The position numbers were made by a program, and so were the translations under genes. Source: DATHCB01 sp035319765 (GTDB taxonomy: Archaea > Thermoproteota > Bathyarchaeia > Bathyarchaeales > SOJC01). From it: a DNA stretch of 19,132 nt. Positions 6,892-12,065 of the stretch are shown here, piece after piece. The stretch's first letter is position 1. Each line of letters begins with the position of its first letter. The stretch covers positions 1 through 19,132 of the forward strand of contig DATHCB010000099.1 of assembly GCA_035319765.1 (NCBI GenBank), read 5' to 3'. Under the pieces are notes generated by a model. It saw only the letters and a list, made by a program, of their open reading frames with translations. It did not search any database and had not been told where the DNA came from.

Positions 6892-7599
6892 TCAATTTCT
6901 GAACTCTGAAAGCGATAACTGTCCCTTTTGCGACTGCTGCAATTTCACTGCTTCGGGCTCATCGACGATTTCTTTCTTCGGAACTGTCTCCAACGACTGG
7001 GCAAATTTGATGCTGTTCTCCTGCAAAATGCGCACGCGTTCCTTCATGTCTGAAACTGCACGCTCCAAGGCCGTCATGGCGTCACGCAATTTACCAATAT
7101 CTTTGGTAAGCCTCTCCAGCATGGGTTGGACACTCTCAGGCGCCTCAATTGTAATCACTTTTCCACCAGCCTCTAACGCCTCCTGCAGGCGCAGGATCTT
7201 ATCGATCAAGGGAGATGGAATGTCACTGGTTTCTTTGACGAGTAGGAGGAATTCTGAGCCGGCTGTGATCGTGCCCTGCAACTGTTCTATGGCCAGACAG
7301 CTGTTGGACGATGGCTCGGCCGAATTTTGGAACAAGATTTCCTTGAAATTCGTTATACTCTGAGAGAATACGCTGAATCGCTGTTCAATTTCGACCGCTC
7401 TTTCGGGCTTGAGGATTAGCATGAGTTCCTTGCAGTTTTCCGCTAGGTTTTTCAGCCCTGTAACGCTTTGCTCGGCACGTTTCCACAACTCCAGTGGGGC
7501 TAACCGCTCGAACAGAACACCGCTGGCTATGTCGGATGCAAGTTGTTGCAATGCTTCTTCGAATGCTTTGGCTGATTTACGGTAGTCTTCACGAAACAT
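6892..7599 (-). CDS. Hypothetical alpha-helical/coiled-coil protein of the orc1/cdc6 operon
   Basis: This 235-residue soluble protein is predicted to be almost entirely helical. Heptad-like stretches lie at residues 9-60 (FEEALQQLASDIASG; WKRAEQSVTGLKNLAENC) and especially 160-205 (LERLTKDIGKLRDAMTAL followed by ERAVSDMKERVRILQENS), with a charged, low-complexity C-terminus (KKEIVDEPEAVKL; QKGQLSLSEFRN). I recognise no family. The start ATG at 7597-7599 is one base after the TGA of the winged-helix gene, so the two are translationally coupled, and the set begins with the Orc1/Cdc6-like gene at 9051. That context suggests a DNA- or ATPase-associated partner, but this is inference; the sequence alone shows only a long helical protein. 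Confidence 0.75.
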   Translation of the reverse strand: MFREDYRKSAKAFEEALQQLASDIASGVLFERLAPLELWKRAEQSVTGLKNLAENCKELMLILKPERAVEIEQRFSVFSQSITNFKEILFQNSAEPSSNSCLAIEQLQGTITAGSEFLLLVKETSDIPSPLIDKILRLQEALEAGGKVITIEAPESVQPMLERLTKDIGKLRDAMTALERAVSDMKERVRILQENSIKFAQSLETVPKKEIVDEPEAVKLQQSQKGQLSLSEFRN

Positions 7600-7600
7600 T

Positions 7601-7876
7601 TCATTTCTCTCCCAGTCGTTGCTCCCAACCTTCGATCAGTCCTTTAACCGCTCTTGCGTGGGGGCTGTTCTCGTTCAAGCGGTAGATGCGAATGCGCCCG
7701 AATGATTTGTGCAAGATCAAGCCGGCGCTTTCCAGAGTGCCAAGATGCTGATTTGCAGTTGCGTAGTTTAGCCCTGCGCGTCTTGCGATTTCTGAAATGT
7801 TCAGCTCTCCGATTTCTACGAGTAGCCGCAGGATCTTGACGCGGCCCTTGGATGAAAATACGTCCTCGACCATCAC
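7601..7876 (-). CDS. Winged-helix (ArsR-like) transcriptional regulator
   Basis: This protein of 90-91 residues is a single winged helix-turn-helix: VFSSKGRVKILRLLVEIGE (helix 1), LNISEIARRAGLNYATANQH (helix-turn-helix with recognition helix), LGTLESAGLILHKSFGRIRI (wing), and a C-terminal helix AVKGLIEGWEQRL that could dimerise. It has no metal-binding cysteines of the classical ArsR/SmtB type. Start codons GTG 7874-7876 and ATG 7871-7873 are adjacent, and both overlap the TGA stop (7873-7875) of the Orc1/Cdc6-like gene. The overlap and the 1-bp gap to the next gene show strict coupling. A single-domain regulator inside an Orc operon could autoregulate it, perhaps through the dyads at 9163-9208 and 9525-9570; that link is inference. 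Confidence 0.85.
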   Translation of the reverse strand: MMVEDVFSSKGRVKILRLLVEIGELNISEIARRAGLNYATANQHLGTLESAGLILHKSFGRIRIYRLNENSPHARAVKGLIEGWEQRLGEK

Positions 7877-9051
7877 TGTAAGCCTAGCCCCCTGCTTAAC
7901 TCCCGTTCCAGTTCCTCTGCAGAGACGTAGGGTAGCCCGATCAGCGTGGTCTTACCACGTAGCCCATCACTGGAAACCTTCGACTCTACAACGTCTGCGG
8001 AGGATAGATTGTTCACATACTTCCACAACTGTGTGTGGCGTCTAGGCTTTTCGCCGCACTCTTCGCAAACAATTCGGTAAGCCTCTTCGGCTTCTCCCAT
8101 AGTAAGATAAGCCTGTGTCGTGTGCTTAAGCCGTCTGGCCAAGCCTAACAGGAATAGTTTTTCATGAAGTCCTAATGAGAGGACGGCATCTTTTTGCACG
8201 GTGGGATACACGTTTGAAGACGCGCGTCTGACGCATTCTGGGGGGACTTCATGCAGGTTTGAGGCGTCCGCGTACTTTCCCGCTCGCCACAGCAACTCGA
8301 TCCCGTATCTGGCATTTCCGCCTTCTTTTTCGGCTAAGTGGGCGATCTGGTCTAAGGTTTCTTCCAGGACCGCTCCGAGCCTAAAGGCTAACGTAACCCT
8401 TGTACTCAGAATATCCCTTAGCTGACTCTTGGAGTATTCTTCAAGGAAGATTATGTTTTGTTGAAGCGTACTCCGCGTGCTCTCATCTAGGGCTTTTAGG
8501 CATTCGAGGTTTCGAAGGATGCCGATTATCGAAAGCCTCTGAGGTTCTTTAAGCCTGCCCTCATGAATCCGTGTGAGCTTATACAACGCATCTGCACCCT
8601 CACTTTTTAGAAGAGCCTCTAATTCATCTAGACCTAGAATAACGCAGACGTTCTGTTCATCCAGCACTTGCAGAAGCATTCCGAGCAGTTCCTCAGAAGA
8701 ATAGCCGCGCTTGGGAAAGTTCGGATAAAACTCCAGAATCGCCTGCTGCAAGATCATGAAAAGGCTGCCTCTGCGCTCTCGGCAATTCACGTGAACATAG
8801 CGAAGGTTGATTCCCTTCTCTTGCGCCGTTTGCATTATCTTCAAGCCGAAAAGTTTCGCTAAGGCGGTCTTTCCAGTCCCGACGTTCCCCACTATCAAGA
8901 CCCGTTGAGCCATCTTTCCAGGCGATTCGACAGCGAACTGGAAGAATTTCGTGAGAAGATTGAACTGAGATTCTCTATGCGAAAGGCGCGTTGGGATGTA
9001 GTTAATGTCGAGTTTGCTCTCATCCGTGAAAACCGTGAAATATGTTGACAT
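7873..9051 (-). CDS. Orc1/Cdc6-family AAA+ ATPase (replication-initiator-like)
   Basis: This 392-residue protein has the full archaeal Orc1/Cdc6 layout. The AAA+ domain contains Walker A G55-NVGTGK61-T62, Walker B VILGLD142-E143, a sensor-1 region SIIGILRN181 and sensor 2 GGNAR248. The C-terminal winged helix (about 290-375) contains LHEKLFLLGLARRLK, AYLTMGEAEEAYRIVCEE and RRHTQLWKYVNNL, then RGKTTLIGLP, all close to initiators that bind origin repeats. Walker B has LGLDE instead of the more usual hxxLDEID, so it may be a divergent paralog. It has a strong promoter (TTTTAAATA at 9114-9123) and ribosome site GGGAGG (9059-9064) 7 bases before the ATG. It is the first gene of a three-gene operon. 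In many archaea such genes lie beside an origin, and the adjacent 9052-9671 is repeat-rich, but I see no canonical origin-recognition box. Confidence 0.9.
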   Translation of the reverse strand: MSTYFTVFTDESKLDINYIPTRLSHRESQFNLLTKFFQFAVESPGKMAQRVLIVGNVGTGKTALAKLFGLKIMQTAQEKGINLRYVHVNCRERRGSLFMILQQAILEFYPNFPKRGYSSEELLGMLLQVLDEQNVCVILGLDELEALLKSEGADALYKLTRIHEGRLKEPQRLSIIGILRNLECLKALDESTRSTLQQNIIFLEEYSKSQLRDILSTRVTLAFRLGAVLEETLDQIAHLAEKEGGNARYGIELLWRAGKYADASNLHEVPPECVRRASSNVYPTVQKDAVLSLGLHEKLFLLGLARRLKHTTQAYLTMGEAEEAYRIVCEECGEKPRRHTQLWKYVNNLSSADVVESKVSSDGLRGKTTLIGLPYVSAEELERELSRGLGLQ

Positions 9052-9058
9052 TTACTTG

Positions 9059-9064
9059 CCTCCC
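9059..9064 (-). promoter_or_regulatory. Ribosome binding site of the orc1/cdc6-like gene
   Basis: GGGAGG on the minus strand lies 7 bases before the ATG (9049-9051) and fixes this start. Confidence 0.75.
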
Positions 9065-9113
9065 ATGTTAAGCCTTTGATTATACACTGTCGCTTGATTT
9101 ATGGCTTTTCGTC

Positions 9114-9123
9114 TATTTAAAAG
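9114..9123 (-). promoter_or_regulatory. TATA box of the orc1/cdc6-like operon
   Basis: The minus strand reads CTTTTAAATA, a strong archaeal TATA element. Transcription would start near 9090, leaving a leader of about 40 bases that includes the GGGAGG ribosome site. Confidence 0.6.
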
Positions 9124-9162
9124 AAAAATAATAAAGAAGAAAAGTGAAAACCATGGATCAAC

Positions 9163-9208
9163 GAAACACATTTGGACATAAGTTCAGGCGACGTCTCCCG
9201 CACTTCCC
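9163..9208 (+). repeat. Dispersed intergenic element, copy 1
   Basis: This 46-bp copy starts GAAACACATTTGGACAT and ends GACGTCTCCCGCACTTCCC. It matches copy 2 (9525-9570) at roughly 70 percent of positions, and its right end matches copy 3 (17183-17220) at 17 of 19. The core GACGTC is palindromic and lies within a GGAGAyrTCTCC-type dyad. Confidence 0.55.
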
Positions 9209-9365
9209 AGTTTTGATCAGGGTGTTGGATTTAGGGGTTTGGAGCTGCGTGAGAGGGCAGAAAGGAGGAGAGAGGACCCTAAAACACGAAACTGAGCTCC
9301 AAACCTCTTTCATCCAACTTTCGAAAAACTCGGTATGTGTCCGACTCGTGCGAGTTCCATTCTCG

Positions 9366-9405
9366 AATAAGGAAGGGGAGATGTGTCCTTATTTTTCCCA
9401 TTTTT
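9366..9405 (+). terminator. Hairpin followed by T-rich run
   Basis: AATAAGGA (9366-9373) pairs perfectly with TCCTTATT (9386-9393) around a 12-base loop, and the plus strand continues with T-rich sequence. It lies inside the larger stem 9337-9348/9415-9425, so it may be part of an RNA fold rather than a plain terminator. Confidence 0.3.
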
Positions 9406-9524
9406 CATCATTCCCGAGTCGACACGCACTAATCCTACAGGGGTCATCTACGTTTAAGTCTGTGTGACTGTACCGTCACAGTAACAGCTAAGTGCCGACT
9501 GAGAAACATTGCATCAGAAATATA

Positions 9525-9570
9525 GAAACACATTTTGACATCGAGTCTGGAGACATCTCCCGATATGTCT
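9525..9570 (+). repeat. Dispersed intergenic element, copy 2
   Basis: This copy begins GAAACACATTTTGACAT and ends in GGAGACATCTCC (9549-9560, dyad) followed by CGATATGTCT. Its right part can fold as AGACAT/ATGTCT around the loop CTCCCGAT. The left 22 bases (from 9520) match 17338-17359 at 19 of 22 positions. Confidence 0.55.
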
Positions 9571-9671
9571 AGTTATTTCCGACAATTTTGGTATCTCCGA
9601 TATACTCCTATACTGAAAGACGCTCAAAAAGCGTGTGTGGATTCCGTAGAACATGAAGACAAAAGAGTGAC

Positions 9672-9956
9672 CTATCGCCTTCGTCTTCCGAAAGAATAAA
9701 GTTCCCCTGAGTCGTTGTCTATTGACATCTCGTAATTTAGTTTTCTACCATGAACAGTTCTTATGAGTTTGATATCCCATAATTCAGCATTATCGTCAAA
9801 GTCGAACCTATCTATAGAAAACTCTTGAGAACCTAATGTTCCATAAAGCACTCTAAGGTATCGATTAACGATATCAACAAGTCTGTCTATGTGGTCTACC
9901 GAGTGTAGACTCTCAACGCTGTGAACTTTGAAACGCAAAATTCTAAGTCCTCTCAT
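9672..9956 (-). CDS. Small hypothetical alpha+beta protein, second of a tandem pair
   Basis: This 94-residue soluble protein belongs to no family I recognise. It has an N-terminal helix (HIDRLVDIVNRYLRVLYG), then strands FSIDRFDFDDNAEL, WDIKLIRTV, KLNYEMSIDNDSGELYSFG, and a basic end RRRR. It aligns by eye over its length with the protein encoded just upstream (9943-10179): the RL-x-D-helix, the middle I/V-K strand and the closing D-x..Y/L-x-S-Y/F-x-R strand sit in the same order, so the two look like diverged tandem duplicates. The ATG at 9954-9956 overlaps the upstream gene by 14 bp. No clear ribosome site is seen, so translation probably depends on coupling. The C-terminal strand pattern is reminiscent of PepSY-type small domains, but this is weak. 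Confidence 0.55.
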   Translation of the reverse strand: MRGLRILRFKVHSVESLHSVDHIDRLVDIVNRYLRVLYGTLGSQEFSIDRFDFDDNAELWDIKLIRTVHGRKLNYEMSIDNDSGELYSFGRRRR

Positions 9957-10179
9957 ATGAAATGAGATGATAGTTAGAATCTACCACGATAGTGAAACTG
10001 ACGGTTTTCACTTGAAACAGAGTCCCACCATCGAATGTTCCTTTGACTTCGATTTGACTTGCTGTCTTCTTTATGCTTTTTAGAACCACATCTGAAACAT
10101 TAAACAAGCCGTGAGTTGACTCCAAAAAGTTGGTTATGAAATCTTTTAATCTTCTTCCCTCTTCTGGAGCAATTCCCAT
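9943..10179 (-). CDS. Small hypothetical alpha+beta protein, first of a tandem pair
   Basis: This is a 78-residue soluble protein with one N-terminal helix (EEGRRLKDFITNFLESTHG) and three or four strands (VVLKSIKKTASQIEVKGTF; LFQVKTVSFTIVVDSNYHLI). Family unknown; see the downstream neighbour for the internal similarity. The ATG at 10177-10179 lies back to back with a plus-strand ATG at 10178. No strong ribosome site precedes it, so a leaderless transcript is possible. The stop TAG (9943-9945) lies inside the next gene. Confidence 0.55.
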   Translation of the reverse strand: MGIAPEEGRRLKDFITNFLESTHGLFNVSDVVLKSIKKTASQIEVKGTFDGGTLFQVKTVSFTIVVDSNYHLISYERT

Positions 10180-10345
10180 GTCTAAATCGCCTAGCCTAGT
10201 TATGTTACGTTTAGTTCAAAGTCTATTTGACAGAGTATTCGTAGAAAGAAACTTTAACGAAAAAGGTTTGAGTGCAGAGGACCGCAACCTATTTCAAACT
10301 CCTAGAAAATCAGAATCGTGGATTATGAGTCAGAGGAGAGTTTAG
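10178..10345 (+). CDS. Possible small ORF ahead of the membrane protein
   Basis: An ORF of 55 residues (MSKSPSLVMLRLVQSLFDRV...) begins at ATG 10178 and stops at TAG 10343-10345, one base before the GTG of the membrane-protein gene, whose ribosome site lies inside its 3' end. The spacing suggests coupling. It has no recognised domain, and its start overlaps the divergent ATG of the minus-strand gene. It may be untranslated leader instead. Confidence 0.25.
   Translation: MSKSPSLVMLRLVQSLFDRVFVERNFNEKGLSAEDRNLFQTPRKSESWIMSQRRV
10333..10338 (+). promoter_or_regulatory. Ribosome binding site of the five-helix membrane protein gene
   Basis: GAGGAG lies 8 bases before GTG 10347 and supports that non-ATG start. 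Confidence 0.65.
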
Positions 10346-10346
10346 G

Positions 10347-10892
10347 GTGAATACTACAGATTTCGAGCAGGTAATAGTGTTGCTTATTCTAGGTGTAGCC
10401 CTAGCCATACTCTCCTACTTGATAACCGAACCTAGACAACGACCAGAAGAAGGTAGATTGAATAAATACCAGTTCTATCATGGCGTAATCGCCTTTGTGG
10501 TTCTAGGTGCTGAAATATGGGTCAATTTTTTTCTTCCAATAAATATCGGCGTCACGTATATCCCAACATTAATTAATGGAATAACTGCCTCGCTTAGTGT
10601 CATAGTGGGCTTCTCTGGCGTAGTCATTGGCTTTATGTTCCGTGAAGCCAATGACCGTGACAGAACGTACTTTATTGTATTAATGGTTATTTTGGTTCTT
10701 CCACTTACAATGCTTTGGACAACGTATGCTTTCTTAACTATGAATATTCTAGGCTTTGCTGTGAGGTGGGCTTTGAGTGCCTTAATCGTTGTTCTTTATG
10801 TATTCTTTGTCGTCATTATACACACGGTCAGAGTAATGGAGTCGCAAGCACGAGCCAACGTCTCTCCACGCAATCCCACGTTGGCGAACTAA
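10347..10892 (+). CDS. Hypothetical membrane protein with five predicted helices
   Basis: This is a 181-residue integral membrane protein of no recognised family. Hydrophobic segments lie at about residues 8-27, 44-66, 76-98, 107-128 and 136-161. The loop between the first two is polar (EPRQRPEEGRLNKYQ), and FREANDRDR (98-106) separates helices 3 and 4. The positively charged loops suggest the N-terminus outside and the C-terminus (VRVMESQARANVSPRNP) inside, by the positive-inside rule. The GTG start is supported by GAGGAG 8 bases upstream. Its neighbours are small unknown proteins and a metallopeptidase-like gene, so this is an accessory-type region. Confidence 0.75.
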   Translation: MNTTDFEQVIVLLILGVALAILSYLITEPRQRPEEGRLNKYQFYHGVIAFVVLGAEIWVNFFLPINIGVTYIPTLINGITASLSVIVGFSGVVIGFMFREANDRDRTYFIVLMVILVLPLTMLWTTYAFLTMNILGFAVRWALSALIVVLYVFFVVIIHTVRVMESQARANVSPRNPTLAN

Positions 10893-10911
10893 GCGATATC
10901 GTGGTCACCTA

Positions 10912-11250
10912 TCACTCATTCGCTTTGCATACATTGTTTAAAATGTCTATCCATTGTTTTCGAATTTCTCTGAATTGTGCGGCACCTTTTTCTGGCGCTT
11001 CTGCATTAGTTGCGGTTTTCAGCGTTTCAGAAAAGACTATCGCGGAATCCAACAACTCAATTTTGTGCAATATGGTTGCTATGATTTCGAACTTCTTTTT
11101 CTTTCCTTTGAAAACAAGAGTAAGCGAATTTTTTATTATGTTGGTTTCCATTTTTGCCTCGCTTGATGAGATTCTTTTCCCTAACTCTTTTGAATATTTA
11201 AATCGCGCATCTTCATTTAAACAAATCCTTTCTCTTCTTCGTACTTCCAT
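10912..11250 (-). CDS. Small basic hypothetical protein coupled to the HExxH protein
   Basis: This 112-residue, strongly charged, mainly helical protein belongs to no family I recognise. Segments are a basic N-terminus (MEVRRRERICLNEDARFKYS), SSSEAKMETNIIKNSLTLVF, KGKKKKFEIIATILHKIELLDSAIVF, and a C-terminal helix REIRKQWIDILNNVC. The middle resembles a small DNA-binding helix bundle, but I cannot confirm it. The ATG at 11248-11250 overlaps the end of the HExxH gene by 34 bp in another frame; a shorter form could start at the internal ATG (residue 34). A long cysteine/phenylalanine-rich ORF on the opposite strand is its shadow. Coupled expression with the peptidase-like gene suggests a partner or regulator. 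Confidence 0.6.
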   Translation of the reverse strand: MEVRRRERICLNEDARFKYSKELGKRISSSEAKMETNIIKNSLTLVFKGKKKKFEIIATILHKIELLDSAIVFSETLKTATNAEAPEKGAAQFREIRKQWIDILNNVCKANE

Positions 11251-11903
11251 CGTGTAATCTCGTGTTCTGGTATGCTTACCAATTGACCAAAAATCTTGAA
11301 AATAGCATTACTTGCTTTAATGTCGGAGTCTCTTTCACCGTAGCCTATGATGTGATACATCTCGTGAAGGAAAAAGAAAGTGGTTATGACCATAATATCA
11401 GAATTAGTCATTCCTTTGGATTTCCACTCTAAGAGACTTCTGACATACTCACTCTGAAAAACCATAATTGTCTTCGTATGGTCTGAAACCATCCCTTTCA
11501 ACACTTGCTCCTTTGGGGTACCTTCGTACTTCTTGAGCACTTTTTCAAACAGTTTCTTGTCTCTAATCTTGTATCTGAAAGTGCACATGATGGGAGAATA
11601 TGGAGAAGGAACCGACACTGTGGCTCTTGACATCAAGTCTGGGTATTCAGAATCAAGTATGTAGTTATAGTCAGATGTGTCTATTTTCTCTATTTCTGAA
11701 AAAACCCTTTTCGCGACCTCAAAATCGAAAGATAATCCATCGTCAGCACCCTTCGACTTCAAAGATTGTTCAGCGTCTTCGAATATTTTCGTGCGTAATA
11801 CTAAATCAGTTTCCTTTTTCTTGCCATGTTTTTCAAAGTGCTCGCCAAAAATCTCTACCTTAATAGGTTCTTCACAGAATGGACAGATTTTATAGTTTGT
11901 CAT
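11217..11903 (-). CDS. C2H2 zinc-finger protein with an HExxH metallopeptidase-like domain
   Basis: This 228-residue cytoplasmic protein has no signal peptide or membrane segment. The N-terminus has a classical finger: C7-P-F-C10, H22, H26 (C-x2-C-x11-H-x3-H). The C-terminal half holds H180-E181-M-Y-H184, preceded by the hydrophobic helix VITTFFFLH, as in zincin active-site helices. The following IIGYGE190RD192SD194IKASNAIF offers a third zinc ligand, either Glu190 (HExxHxxGxxE spacing) or Asp194, in a D-x-x-A-..-F setting like the E-x-x-A-x-x-F of ImmA/IrrE peptidases. The middle (about 75-160) is unassigned and contains SVPSPYSPIMCTFRYKI. I infer a zinc peptidase targeted by the finger to nucleic acid or protein. 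I know no named family with this order. The start is ATG 11901-11903. Confidence 0.75.
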   Translation of the reverse strand: MTNYKICPFCEEPIKVEIFGEHFEKHGKKKETDLVLRTKIFEDAEQSLKSKGADDGLSFDFEVAKRVFSEIEKIDTSDYNYILDSEYPDLMSRATVSVPSPYSPIMCTFRYKIRDKKLFEKVLKKYEGTPKEQVLKGMVSDHTKTIMVFQSEYVRSLLEWKSKGMTNSDIMVITTFFFLHEMYHIIGYGERDSDIKASNAIFKIFGQLVSIPEHEITRWKYEEEKGFV

Positions 11904-12023
11904 TTTCGACCCTTTCTTTCGTAGTTTTGATTTAGTATGACTGTTCCACTCTCATTCTGACCCTTTGAACTTGTTTCTTAAGGTTCCCGTCAACAGGTAA
12001 CGCACGATAACCAAAAAGGAAAA

Positions 12024-12065
12024 ATGTATCGCGAGTGCTTTCTATTTCTGGGGCTAATTTATTGA
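12024..12065 (+). promoter_or_regulatory. Possible short leader ORF before the sedolisin gene
   Basis: ATG 12024 follows AAGGA (12016-12020) and opens a 13-codon ORF (MYRECFLFLGLIY) ending TGA at 12063-12065, which overlaps a TTG (12062) in the sedolisin frame. This could be a coupling leader peptide, or just chance. Confidence 0.2.

Larger units (their letters stand above)
9124..9671. other. Gene-free, repeat- and dyad-rich region next to orc1/cdc6
   Basis: I see no believable protein gene in this stretch of about 550 bp. It holds two copies of a dispersed element (9163-9208 and 9525-9570) and several inverted repeats: 9224-9230 with 9312-9318 and, inside it, 9234-9246 with 9295-9307 (13 pairs); 9337-9348 with 9415-9425 (11 pairs plus one bulged base), enclosing 9366-9373 with 9386-9393 (8 pairs, followed by a T-rich run); 9463-9468 with 9475-9480; 9551-9556 with 9565-9570; 9591-9594 with 9602-9605; and 9620-9624 with 9630-9634. 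It could be a replication-origin-type region (DNA dyads beside an initiator gene) or a structured RNA locus. No canonical origin-recognition box is visible. Confidence 0.5.

Noticed and set aside
9144..9467. A 107-codon plus-strand ORF upstream of orc1/cdc6
   Set aside because: It runs through the dispersed element and both nested inverted repeats, and the protein has no domain pattern. The DNA structure explains the region better.
9163..9570. Two similar repeats as a CRISPR array
   Set aside because: They are about 360 bp apart, diverged, and not regularly spaced; no cas genes are present.
10715..11257. A 180-codon plus-strand ORF rich in Cys and Phe
   Set aside because: It overlaps the end of the membrane-protein gene and lies opposite the basic minus-strand gene, whose composition is normal. 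It is a shadow frame.
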